Assembly: GCF_031085175.1 (NCBI RefSeq)
Contig: NZ_JAVHUY010000020.1
Coordinates: 1-64,000, forward strand
Length of the DNA stretch: 64,000 nucleotides
Origin: Phytohabitans maris
GTDB lineage: Bacteria > Actinomycetota > Actinomycetes > Mycobacteriales > Micromonosporaceae
Reading direction: 5' to 3'
Of the stretch, positions 52,103-60,008 are shown one piece after another. Each line of letters starts with the position of its first letter. Position 1 is the stretch's first letter. The notes beneath the pieces are model-generated. The model was not told the origin of the DNA. It searched no databases and saw nothing but the letters and a program-made list of their open reading frames with translations. Made by a program: the position numbers and the translations under genes.

Positions 52103-52464
52103 CGCACCCCCCTCCCATCCGATCCCCGCCGCCAAGGCCGGGCCTGACCTGCACACTCACACACTGCGCCATCGTAGGTGCGTTTCGATATCACCGAAGC
52201 GACAGTGCGTCGCGCACAAGGGAGGAGGTGATCAAAGTCGCGCTGATACGTACCCACGAAAGAATTTTTCGGCGTATCACGGGCGCCGCTCGGTGCTCCT
52301 GTATCCGGACTTCACAGAGCCGTGCCGGCGCATGGGGGTGCGCCGCGCGGCCCGCTCCCCCTCTGGGGCTGGGGGGAGGGACGGCGGGGGTGCTTCCCGG
52401 GGGGATGCACCCCCGCTGCGTTCCTCTCCGGGCCCGGGCGCGGCGCCACGGCCGCGTCAGGCGG
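52103..52464. other. Intergenic region without a supportable gene
   Basis: A 362-bp gap that should contain the promoter of the sigma-subtilase-CHAT unit (transcribed leftwards). It includes an AT-richer stretch around 52225-52285 and an AGGAGG-GTG combination at 52222 that does not lead to a protein-like frame. The right end holds a terminator. Confidence 0.5.
52384..52416 (-). terminator. Hairpin terminator after the STAS gene
   Basis: GCGGGGGTGC (52384-52393) and GCACCCCCGC (52407-52416) form a perfect 10-bp stem with a 13-nt loop, about 50 bases past the STAS stop. Confidence 0.7.
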
Positions 52465-52860
52465 TCACAGCTCGGCGAGCGAACGGCGGATCGGCACCGG
52501 CTCCGGCCAGGGGCGGGTGACGTCCTCGGCGACCGAGGAGCCGACGATCGGGATCACCCGGTTGACCCGGGTGGCGCGGAGCGTGCGGCGGACCACCGCG
52601 TTCGGATTGCAGATGACCAGCTGCCCGCCCCGGGCGCGGGTGCGCAGATGCACCGCGACCAGCGCCCGGACCCCCGCGGCGGACAGAAAGCCGACTTCCC
52701 CCAGATCGACCCGCAGCGGCGCCGGCGTGGCCGGCAAGGCCCACAGCACCGCCCGGAACTCGTCCACGTTCGCGATGTCGATCTCACCGGCGACGCGTAC
52801 GTCGATCCCCCTCGCGCCGACGGTGACCTCGGCTTTCAACTGGTGTTGCGGTTCCCCCAT
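52465..52860 (-). CDS. STAS-domain anti-sigma factor antagonist
   Basis: A 131-residue protein of the SpoIIAA/RsbV type. The STAS fold is covered by VRVAGEIDIANVDEFRAVLW, VDLGEVGFLSAAGVRALVAV and VRRTLRATRVNRV. The usual phosphorylated Ser in a DSSG turn appears as FLSAAG, with Ser at about residue 59 still available. A partner kinase (RsbW type) and a sigma-B-like factor are not nearby, so it works with a distant partner. The C-terminal 20 residues form an extension. Confidence 0.9.
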   Translation of the reverse strand: MGEPQHQLKAEVTVGARGIDVRVAGEIDIANVDEFRAVLWALPATPAPLRVDLGEVGFLSAAGVRALVAVHLRTRARGGQLVICNPNAVVRRTLRATRVNRVIPIVGSSVAEDVTRPWPEPVPIRRSLAEL

Positions 52861-53014
52861 GCCTTCGAGCCTAGGTAGGCGTCCGGCCCGCGACGACCTA
52901 CCGGAAGTGGAATGTCACGCCCACCGGCTACGACCAAAGTCGTAGAGGATCACTCGGTCCCGGGGCGGACGATGCCCGATTCATACCTGACACCGGCTAC
53001 TTGCCTGATACCGG

Positions 53015-53650
53015 TTACTTGTCCGGGCCCACGATCTCGTCCAGCAGGCCGTACTCCTTGGCCTGCTCGGCGGTGAGCATCCGGCCGGCGGAGAGGTCGT
53101 CTTCGATCCGGCTACGCGGCTGCCCGGTGGTGGTCGCGATCCGCACCGCCAGCTCCTCCAGCTCGCGCAGGTACTGCCCCGCGGCGGCGGCCACCTCGTC
53201 GGCGGTACCGCTCACCGCCGCCGCCCGCGGCTCGCTGAGCCGGATGCGCGCGTGCCGGTACGCCAGCCGCCGTTCCGCCGCCGCGAGCAGGCCCACCGCG
53301 GCGCCGCCGGTGAGGCTGGTGACCACCGCGTGCACCGGCGCGCCCATCGAGTCGATCACGTCGATCAGCCCGAACGCGGCGGCCAGGTCGCCGTCGGGCG
53401 TGGCCAGCTGCAACCGCACCGGCTCGCTGCCGAGCGCGTCGAGCGTCATCAGCGCGGCGGCCGCCCGGGTCGCCGCGCCGTCGTCGAGCCGCCCGGTGAG
53501 CACGACCATCCGCTGGTCGAAGAGGCGCTCCTGGAGCCACGGCGGCACGCCCTCGCTGGCCGGCAGCTCGGGCGGGAGCGGCGGCTGCCCCGGCGAGCCG
53601 GGACCGAGCGGCGGGCGCCACGGCCGGAGCGGATCGTGTCGCAGGTCCAT
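53015..53650 (-). CDS. ClpP-like protein lacking the catalytic triad
   Basis: A 211-residue member of the ClpP/crotonase fold. A Pro-rich head (about residues 1-38) replaces the usual short propeptide. The core is ClpP-like: PPWLQERLFDQRMVVLTGRL, LQLATPDGDLAAAFGLIDVI, TAEQAKEYGLLDEIV. The catalytic residues are gone: the Ser of GxASx is Val119 in TGGAAVGLLAAA, the His of MIHQP is Ser139 in RLSEP, and the Asp before RF is Gly189 in SAGRML. It is probably a structural or regulatory subunit like cyanobacterial ClpR. No clpX, clpC or active clpP is next to it. Confidence 0.88.
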   Translation of the reverse strand: MDLRHDPLRPWRPPLGPGSPGQPPLPPELPASEGVPPWLQERLFDQRMVVLTGRLDDGAATRAAAALMTLDALGSEPVRLQLATPDGDLAAAFGLIDVIDSMGAPVHAVVTSLTGGAAVGLLAAAERRLAYRHARIRLSEPRAAAVSGTADEVAAAAGQYLRELEELAVRIATTTGQPRSRIEDDLSAGRMLTAEQAKEYGLLDEIVGPDK

Positions 53651-53718
53651 GAGGGGCCTCCCTGGAAGCGGTGCCCGGTGCGGTCGCCGGGTGCGTCGCT
53701 TGCCGCGACCGTAACCCC

Positions 53719-54603
53719 TCAGGCCACCGCGACCGGCCGCTTTTCGCGCAGGGCGATATCCCCCGCCTCGAGTACGGCCACCACCTCGCGCCCGAACCCG
53801 GCGTCGCACGGCTCCTGCCCGCCCGCGAGCAGCCGGTCGACCGCCGCGCCGAACGCGGAGACCGCGCTCCCCTCCGGTACCGGCATCGAGGCGACGCCGT
53901 GCTCGCCGTAGAAGTCGGTGTCCCGCAGCATCGCCCCGGCCGGCGCGTCGAGCGTCAGGGAGGCGGTCGTCACGGCACCGCCGGCGTGCCGCAGCGTCAG
54001 GTGGGTGGTGGCCCGGGGCCCGCCCACCGCGCTGACCTCGGCGACCGGGCCGAGCACCGGCAGCAGTACCGAGAGCACGTGCGGGCCGATGTCCCACAGC
54101 GCGCCCCGCTCGCGGCGCCAGGGCGAGGCGCCGTACGGGTTGCCGGGCTGGAAGATCGAGGCGAACTGGGTCACCCGGGCCCCCAGCCACCCGCCGGTCG
54201 CCGCGGTCTCCTCGACGAACCGCACGATGTTGTCGCGGAAGCGGTTGGTGAAGAAGACGACCGAGGAGAGGCCGCGCTCGCGTACCGCCGCCACGATCCG
54301 GTCCGCCGCCGCGGTGTCCATCGCGATCGGCTTGTCCAGCAGCAGGTGCTTGCCCGCCGTGGCGGCCCGTACGGCGAGGTCGGCCTGGACGTCCGGGGGC
54401 AGCGCGATCGACACGGCGTCCACTTCGGACAGCAGGGCGTCCAGGTCGGTGTACGGGGTCGCGCCGTACCGCCCGGCGAGCGCCGCCGCCTTCGCCCCGT
54501 CACGGCCCCACACCGCGACCAGGTCCACGCCGGGGTGCGCGCCCAGCGCCGCGCCCTGCGTCTCCGCCGCCCAGTGACCCGTGCCGAGCAGCCCAAATCT
54601 CAT
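53719..54603 (-). CDS. Gfo/Idh/MocA family oxidoreductase
   Basis: A 294-residue NAD(P)-dependent dehydrogenase of sugars or cyclitols. The N-terminal Rossmann domain opens with RFGLLGTGHWAAETQGAAL (GxGxxA type) and contains VDAVSIALPPDVQADLAV and HLLLDKPIAMD (the conserved EKP-type motif, here DKP). The C-terminal alpha/beta domain includes GALWDIGPHVLSVLLP, where Asp and His act in catalysis. Start ATG 54603 is preferred; a GTG six bases upstream is possible. It has no operon partner of a known pathway. Confidence 0.92.
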   Translation of the reverse strand: MRFGLLGTGHWAAETQGAALGAHPGVDLVAVWGRDGAKAAALAGRYGATPYTDLDALLSEVDAVSIALPPDVQADLAVRAATAGKHLLLDKPIAMDTAAADRIVAAVRERGLSSVVFFTNRFRDNIVRFVEETAATGGWLGARVTQFASIFQPGNPYGASPWRRERGALWDIGPHVLSVLLPVLGPVAEVSAVGGPRATTHLTLRHAGGAVTTASLTLDAPAGAMLRDTDFYGEHGVASMPVPEGSAVSAFGAAVDRLLAGGQEPCDAGFGREVVAVLEAGDIALREKRPVAVA

Positions 54604-54652
54604 TCCCACGCAGGTCACCCTAGGCGGCGGGGTGCCCGGCCGGACCGGCAGG

Positions 54653-55417
54653 TCAGCGCTTGCGCCGCTTCTTCTTCCGCCCCTCGCCCTTGCCGGCGAA
54701 CCGCTGCGTGACCAGCAGCGCCTCGTGCGCCTCCGCCGCGGCGGCCATCGCCTCACCGGACATCGCCCGCGAATCGGCCTCGGCGGCCCACAGCGCCTCG
54801 GCGGCCTGCCGGGCAAACAGCGCGGCCCGCTCGTAGGCCCGCCGCGCGGCCAGCTCCTCCGCCCGGAGGTGGTCGGCCCGCCGCTCGCGCTCCTCCTGCT
54901 CCGGATCCCAGTCGCCGGCCCGGCGCCACACCTCGCGCAGCTCGTCGACGGAGAGGTCACCGCGCCGGTACGCGGAGAGGGCGGCCCGGGAGACGTCCCG
55001 CTGCCGGTCGCCGTCGGCCCCCTCGACGTCGCCGGCCACGACCAGCTCCAGGTCGACCGTCGGAACGGCGTCACGCTCGTCCCGCGCCGCCTGCGCCTCC
55101 TGCCAGGCGGCCTGGAACGCCGCACCGGCCGCCTCCTGCGCCTGCCAGGCCTCCTCGCGGGTCTCCTCCGCCGCCGCCAGCCGCTCCCGTGCCTCGATCG
55201 CGGCCGCCGCGGCCCGCCCGGCGATGGCGTGCGTGTGACCGGCGTGGGCGGCCAGCGCGCGGGCGGCGGCGCGCAGCTTTGCCGGATCGGGGCGGGGCTG
55301 CCGGCGCGGCCGCTCGGCGATCGCGGCCAGGACCACAAGGCCGAACACGACGCAGCCAGCGACCACCAACAGAGCGGAGACGGCGGTCAACTCCACGAGG
55401 GCCTCCCCGGTGACCAT
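54653..55417 (-). CDS. Single-pass membrane protein with long helical coil
   Basis: A 254-residue protein. One N-terminal transmembrane helix (about residues 12-34, VSALLVVAGCVVFGLVVLAAI) is followed by about 200 residues of charged, alanine-rich helix (RAAARALAAHAGHTHAIAGR, EARERLAAAEETREEAW) typical of an extended coiled coil. The middle has a VDLELVVAGDVEG break, and the C-terminus is strongly basic (GKGEGRKKKRRKR), which could bind nucleic acid or anionic lipid. No enzymatic motif. Function unknown. Confidence 0.78.
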   Translation of the reverse strand: MVTGEALVELTAVSALLVVAGCVVFGLVVLAAIAERPRRQPRPDPAKLRAAARALAAHAGHTHAIAGRAAAAAIEARERLAAAEETREEAWQAQEAAGAAFQAAWQEAQAARDERDAVPTVDLELVVAGDVEGADGDRQRDVSRAALSAYRRGDLSVDELREVWRRAGDWDPEQEERERRADHLRAEELAARRAYERAALFARQAAEALWAAEADSRAMSGEAMAAAAEAHEALLVTQRFAGKGEGRKKKRRKR

Positions 55418-55529
55418 CGACCAACGTCAACTATAGGCGTCACGTGACTGATCCGTCACCGCACAATCGGTCCGACGTTGGCGCCGTTGGCGTCCCCAGC
55501 CCTACTACGTGAATTAGTAGAGTGTCCGC

Positions 55530-55895
55530 GTGAACGACTCCCTCGGGGCCATCGTCATCGTCGCGGCACTCGTGGTCGCGCTGCTGTGCCTCGTCGCGGC
55601 GATCCGCAACCGGCCGCCGGACCTCAGCCACTACGTGGGCACGGCGCTCGTCGAGGTGGCGGCGCTCGTGCTGACCGTGGTCGCCGTGATCGCGATGATC
55701 GGCGGCGACCGCCCCACCGAGGTGGGCACGTTCGTGGGCTACCTCTTCACGTTCCTCGCGCTGCCGCCGGTCGCGATCGCGCTGGCCCGCTTGGAGCCGA
55801 CCCGGTGGGGCTCGGTGATCCTGACCGTAGCCCTGCTCGTGATGCCCGTGCTCGTCGCACGGCTCAACCAGATCTGGGAGGCCACCGGTGCGTGA
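55530..55895 (+). CDS. Small four-helix membrane protein
   Basis: A 121-residue protein starting at GTG 55530 with four predicted transmembrane helices (about residues 5-24, 37-58, 66-86 and 94-112). Short loops contain conserved-looking NRPPDLSHYVG and GDRPTEVGTF. Its stop overlaps the next start by 8 bp, so they form a pair. No known motif; a two-component small transporter or permease-associated function is possible but not shown. Confidence 0.75.
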   Translation: MNDSLGAIVIVAALVVALLCLVAAIRNRPPDLSHYVGTALVEVAALVLTVVAVIAMIGGDRPTEVGTFVGYLFTFLALPPVAIALARLEPTRWGSVILTVALLVMPVLVARLNQIWEATGA

Positions 55896-56313
55896 CCGGC
55901 TCAACTCGGGGCCCGGCCTGGTCCTCGTGATCGTGTACGGGATCTTCGCGCTCTCCGCCGGTGCCCGCGCCACCGTGCAGATCGCCACCAAGTTCGACGA
56001 GGCGCCCGAGGCTTACCTGCTCTCCGCCCTCGCCGCCCTGATCTACCTGGTCGCGACGATCGGCCTGGCCCGCGGCGGCGCCTCCGGCCGGCGGCTGGCG
56101 CTGATCTGCTGCTCGGTGGAGCTGGCCGGCGTCCTGGTGGTAGGCACGCTGAGCATCGCGGACAAAGCGGCTTTTCCGGACGACTCGGTCTGGTCCGTCT
56201 ACGGCCGCGGCTACGGCTTCGTCCCGCTCGTCCTGCCGCTCATCGGCCTCTACTGGCTACGCCGCACGGCCCGCGCCGACCGCGCCGCCGCGGTCGACCA
56301 CGCACAGCCCTGA
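55888..56313 (+). CDS. Small membrane protein, partner of the preceding gene
   Basis: A 141-residue protein starting at GTG 55888 with four predicted helices (about residues 9-31, 43-62, 68-90 and 110-127). The last loop WSVYGRGYGFVPLVLP is aromatic-rich, and the C-terminus is basic then acidic. The 8-bp overlap with the upstream gene and similar size suggest a heteromeric membrane complex. The family is not one I recognise. Confidence 0.75.
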   Translation: MRDRLNSGPGLVLVIVYGIFALSAGARATVQIATKFDEAPEAYLLSALAALIYLVATIGLARGGASGRRLALICCSVELAGVLVVGTLSIADKAAFPDDSVWSVYGRGYGFVPLVLPLIGLYWLRRTARADRAAAVDHAQP

Positions 56314-56321
56314 AGACCCAT

Positions 56322-56369
56322 CTCACGACCAAATATCGAGCTACCGCGACGCCCGTCGTGGTCCGGACC
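56322..56369 (-). repeat. Dispersed repeat family C, copy 2
   Basis: Read on the minus strand it starts GGTCCGGACCACG, continues CGTCGCGGTAGCTCGATA and ends in the hairpin CTCGATATTTGGTCGTGAG. It matches the copy at 42792-42838 at about four positions in five and again lies between convergent gene ends (56313 and 56446). Confidence 0.7.
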
Positions 56370-56445
56370 GCTGCTCCCGCGGCCTCACCCTCCGCCTTCG
56401 GTCCCGGTCACCCCTCCTCCCCATCACCCCGACTCCGAGAGATCG

Positions 56446-57201
56446 CTAGTCGCGGGGGCCGCCGGCTACGTAGATCACCTGGCCGCTTACGAACGAGGCG
56501 CCCTCGCTCACCAGGTACGACACGGTGTGCGCGACGTCGTCCGGGGTGCCGGCCCGGCGCACCGGCGTCTCCGCGGCCCGCGCCTTTTGAAACTCCGCGA
56601 AGTCGACGCCGAGCCGGGCGGCCGTGGAGGCGGTCATCTCGGTGACGATGAAGCCGGGCGCGACCGCGTTGGCCGTCACGCCGAACGGGCCGAGCTCGAT
56701 CGCCAGCGTCTTCGTGAAGCCCTGCATGCCGGCCTTGGCGGCGGCGTAGTTGGCCTGGCCGCGGTTGCCCAGCGCGGAGGTGCTGGAGAGGTTGACGATA
56801 CGGCCCCACTTCGCCTGGACCATGTGCGCCTGGGTGGCCCGGCTGAAGAGGAACGCGCCGCGCAGGTGCACCGAGAGCACGGTGTCCCAGTCGTCGTCGG
56901 TCATCTTGAAGAGCAGGTTGTCGCGGAGCACGCCGGCGTTGTTGACCAGTACGGTCGGCGGCCCGAGCTCGGCCACCACCCGCTCGACCGCCGCGTCGAC
57001 CTGGGCCCGGTCGGCAACGTCCGCGCCGATGGCGAGCGCCCGCCCACCGGCGGCCACGATGCTGTCCACCGTCGCCTTGCCGGCCGCCTCGTCCAGGTCG
57101 ACCACCGCCACCGCCATGCCATCGGCGGCCAGCCGCTTGGATGTCGCCGCCCCGATACCGCGCGCGGCACCGGTCACGATCGCGATTCGCTGCTCAGTCA
57201 T
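56446..57201 (-). CDS. fabG: 3-oxoacyl-[acyl-carrier-protein] reductase-like SDR
   Basis: A 251-residue short-chain dehydrogenase. The cofactor motif is TGAARGIG (residues 11-18), VDLDEA follows strand 2, then NNAGVLRDN and the catalytic Ser (LSSTSALG) with Tyr and Lys in YAAAK. The C-terminal VSGQVIYVAGG is the FabG signature. It should reduce a 3-ketoacyl-thioester or a similar ketone with NADPH. Isolated fabG copies like this in actinobacteria often serve secondary or degradative pathways. It is divergent from the LacI regulator at 57393 and possibly controlled by it. Confidence 0.9.
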   Translation of the reverse strand: MTEQRIAIVTGAARGIGAATSKRLAADGMAVAVVDLDEAAGKATVDSIVAAGGRALAIGADVADRAQVDAAVERVVAELGPPTVLVNNAGVLRDNLLFKMTDDDWDTVLSVHLRGAFLFSRATQAHMVQAKWGRIVNLSSTSALGNRGQANYAAAKAGMQGFTKTLAIELGPFGVTANAVAPGFIVTEMTASTAARLGVDFAEFQKARAAETPVRRAGTPDDVAHTVSYLVSEGASFVSGQVIYVAGGPRD

Positions 57202-57392
57202 TCCGGCAGCGTACCGGGGAGTAATCCCGCCGTCCCCCGCGCTGAGCTGTGATTCTTTCCCTCCCTCGGGGAATTTTCGGGCAGTCCACGGGGTGCGGCG
57301 AATACGTATCGTGGTCGAGGGACATCGCAGTCCGTGCCCATTCTGCGATCATTCCGGGGCGGCAAAGCGGGGCTTCTGAGGGGGGAGGTGCC

Positions 57393-58394
57393 ATGGCGAC
57401 GATCTATGACGTCGCGCGGCGGGCGGAGGTGTCACCGGCGACGGTGTCCCGGGTCGCCAACGGACACGCCAATGTGGACCCGGCGCTGGCGGAGCGGGTC
57501 CGCGACGCCATGCGGGAGCTCGCCTACCGGCCCAACGCCGTCGCCCGCAACCTGCGGCGCAGCCGCACCACGCTCTGGGCGGTCATCATCTCCGACATCA
57601 GCAACCCGTTCTACACCTCGCTGGTCCGCGGCGTGGAGGACGGCGCCCAGCGCTCCGGGTACTCGGTCGTGCTCTGCAACACCGACGAAGATCCGGCCAA
57701 GGAAGGGCAGTACGTCGACGCGGCGCTCGCCGAGCAGATGGCCGGCGTCATCATCTCCCCCGCCGGCAAGGCGCAGCACGTCAACCGGCTGGCCGATGCC
57801 CGCGTACCGGTCGTGGTGATCGATCGCCAGCAGGGCGGCGCGCACGTCGACACCGTACTTGTCGACAACGAGCAGGGTGCCTACCTGGCCACCACCCACC
57901 TGATCGAGTCCGGCTACCGGCGGATCGCCTGCGTGACCGGGCCGGCCGGCGTCTTCACCGCCACCCGGCGGCTGCGCGGCTACCGGCGGGCCCTGGAGGA
58001 GCACGGCCGCCCGTGCGAGGAGGAGCTGGTGCGGCACGGCGACTTCCGGGAGGAGGGCGGCTACCGGGCGATGGCCGCGCTGCTCGGCCTGCGCCTCCGC
58101 CCCGACGCGCTCTTCGCGACCAACAACCTGATGACGGTCGGCGCGGTCGAGTGCCTTGTCGACAGCCGGATCCCGGTGCCGGACGAGATGGGCGTGGTGG
58201 GCTTTGACGACCTGCCCTGGGCCCACCTCGTACGCCCCTCGCTGACCACGGTCGCCCAGCCGACGTACGAGCTGGGCCGCGAGGCGGCCGCCCTGCTCAC
58301 CCAGCGGATCGCCGAGCCCGAGCGCCCGCCCATGACGCTCACCCTGGAGACAAAGCTCCAGATCCGGGACAGCTCACTGCGCCCCCGCCCGTGA
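57393..58394 (+). CDS. LacI-family transcriptional regulator
   Basis: A 333-residue repressor with GGGGGAGG before the ATG. The HTH is complete (ATIYDVARRAEVSPATVSRV), followed by the hinge YRPNAVARNLRRSRT. The sugar-binding domain has ISDISNPFYTSLVRGVED and GFDDLPWAHLVRP. It resembles ribose/purine-type LacI proteins. Whether it controls the divergent SDR or the chitinase region downstream is not clear; no LacI-type palindrome was found near either. Its stop codon lies inside a family A palindrome. Confidence 0.95.
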   Translation: MATIYDVARRAEVSPATVSRVANGHANVDPALAERVRDAMRELAYRPNAVARNLRRSRTTLWAVIISDISNPFYTSLVRGVEDGAQRSGYSVVLCNTDEDPAKEGQYVDAALAEQMAGVIISPAGKAQHVNRLADARVPVVVIDRQQGGAHVDTVLVDNEQGAYLATTHLIESGYRRIACVTGPAGVFTATRRLRGYRRALEEHGRPCEEELVRHGDFREEGGYRAMAALLGLRLRPDALFATNNLMTVGAVECLVDSRIPVPDEMGVVGFDDLPWAHLVRPSLTTVAQPTYELGREAAALLTQRIAEPERPPMTLTLETKLQIRDSSLRPRP

Positions 58395-58444
58395 TCAAAG
58401 CTCCCGTCATGCCGTTCTAGCGACGTGGCGGGAGCTTTGATCAT
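58391..58444. repeat. Palindromic repeat family A, copy 4 (diverged)
   Basis: A 54-bp palindrome GTGATCAAAGCTCCC with complementary right arm ending at 58444 and central TTCTAGCGAC. It differs from the other copies by A for G in the arm (GATCAAAG) with the matching T on the other side, so pairing is kept. It overlaps the LacI stop and lies before the chitinase stop. Confidence 0.85.
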
Positions 58445-58454
58445 GAAATGGTGG

Positions 58455-59999
58455 CTAGAAGCCGGCGGTGATCCGGGTGAACTCCCAGTCGGACTGGGAG
58501 ATGCCGCTGCAGTTGGAGACCACGCCGCCACCCGGGCAGGGCCGGTCCCGGTTGACCGCCCAGAACGCCAGCCGTGCCAGGCCACGCGCCTTGGCCCAGT
58601 CGCGGATCTGGGTCCAGGTCGCCGGGCTGGTCAGCTCCTGCTGGTCGGAGAGGCCGTTCATGCCGGAGATGCCCATGTGGCTGTAGGCGACCGCGTCGCT
58701 CCAGCCGAAGGCCGTCTTCAGCGCGTTCTTCAGCCCTTCCGAGGCGTTGACGGTGCTCTGGTACATGTTCGCGCCGCCGCCGAAGTCGAACGGCATGATC
58801 GTGAACACGTCGATGTTGGCCTGCAACGCGGCCGCCTGGTTGATCAGCCGGATACCGGTCGCGGACGGCCCGCTCGTGGTCGTACCGAACGTGATGATCG
58901 TCTTGATGCCGGGGTTGTTCTGCTTGACGATCTTCATGGCGCCCAGGATGCGGTCCTGCACCGTCGGGTTCTCGAACTCGTCGGTGTTTTCGATGTCGAC
59001 GTCGATCGCCTTCAGGCTGAACGTGTTGATCACCTGCTGGTACGCGGCGGCGAGGGCCTGCGGGGTGGAGCAGTTCGGACCGAGCTTGTTGCCGCTCCAG
59101 CCGCCGATCGACGGGATCACGTCACCGCCGGCCGCCCGGATCGCGCTGATCGTGCTGGCGTGGGTGCCGCCGGTCAGCGGGCCGCCGTCCCAGCCGGGCG
59201 TGCAGCCGCCGGCCGAGAGGATGAACGCCATCGTGAACCAGCGGATCCCGGTCGCACTCATCACAGTGGACGGTGCTGGCGGGTTGCCCCAGCCCGGATA
59301 GATGTACGGCGCCGCCGCCATCGGGCCGCCGCCGGTCGGGCAGCCGGTCGTGTTGGCGGAGACCGCGCCGGAGCGGGCCGACTCGCCCGAGGAGTTGTAC
59401 GCCGCGACCGTGTAGCTGTGCGAGGTGCAGGCGCCGAGCCCGGAAATCGTGGTCGAGGTACCGGTGACCGTGGCCCGCACGGTGGAGCCCTCGTACACCC
59501 GGTAGCCGGTGACCGTGCCGGACGAGGCGTTCCAGGCGAGGGAGACGCCGGTGTTCGTGGTACCGGTGACCCGGAAGTTGCCCGGCGTACCGGGCGCGCC
59601 GGGGTTGGTCGGGCCGCCGCCGGCGCACGAGCCGCCGTTGACCGTGCAGTTGGTCGGGTCGCCGTTGCCGGTGACGATGAAGCCGAACGACGCGGTGCCG
59701 CCCGGCGCCAGCGTCCCGTTCCACGAGCGGTTGGTGAACGTGTGGTGCTGCCCTGACGAGGTGAGCAGCGCGTCCCAGTAGGTGCCCATCGTGCTGCCGG
59801 ACGGCAGGTCGAACTGCACGTTCCAGCCGTTGATCGTGGTCGAGGTGTCGTTGGTGACGGTGAACTTGGCTTCGTACCCGGTGCCCCAGCTCGACGTGCG
59901 GGCGAAGGTCGCGGTCGCGGCGGAGGCGGGCGTGGCCACGGCGACGGCGGCGGCAGCGGCCACCGTCGACATGAGCGCGAGGGTGAGGAGTCTTCTCAC
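58455..59999 (-). CDS. Secreted chitinase: CBM2 - fibronectin III - GH18
   Basis: A 514-residue exported enzyme that cuts beta-1,4-GlcNAc polymers. Signal peptide about residues 1-28 (ends TPASAAT). A CBM2 cellulose/chitin-binding domain follows (about 29-125: FTVTNDTSTTINGWNVQFDL, SWNGTLAPGGTASFGF, two cysteines). A fibronectin type III module is at about 138-222. The GH18 domain (about 232-514) has catalytic Glu337 in IDVDIEN, fitting DxxDxDxE, and ends in AFWAVNRDRPCPGGG, as in Streptomyces ChiC/ChiD-like family 18 subfamily enzymes. It is the second of two tandem chitinase genes. Confidence 0.94.
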   Translation of the reverse strand: MRRLLTLALMSTVAAAAAVAVATPASAATATFARTSSWGTGYEAKFTVTNDTSTTINGWNVQFDLPSGSTMGTYWDALLTSSGQHHTFTNRSWNGTLAPGGTASFGFIVTGNGDPTNCTVNGGSCAGGGPTNPGAPGTPGNFRVTGTTNTGVSLAWNASSGTVTGYRVYEGSTVRATVTGTSTTISGLGACTSHSYTVAAYNSSGESARSGAVSANTTGCPTGGGPMAAAPYIYPGWGNPPAPSTVMSATGIRWFTMAFILSAGGCTPGWDGGPLTGGTHASTISAIRAAGGDVIPSIGGWSGNKLGPNCSTPQALAAAYQQVINTFSLKAIDVDIENTDEFENPTVQDRILGAMKIVKQNNPGIKTIITFGTTTSGPSATGIRLINQAAALQANIDVFTIMPFDFGGGANMYQSTVNASEGLKNALKTAFGWSDAVAYSHMGISGMNGLSDQQELTSPATWTQIRDWAKARGLARLAFWAVNRDRPCPGGGVVSNCSGISQSDWEFTRITAGF

Positions 60000-60008
60000 T
60001 GCGTACTC

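Noticed and set aside
52222-52460. Frame starting at a GTG after AGGAGG near 52222
   Set aside because: The translation turns into low-complexity Arg/Gly/Pro and runs into the antisense of the STAS gene; no domain or plausible end.
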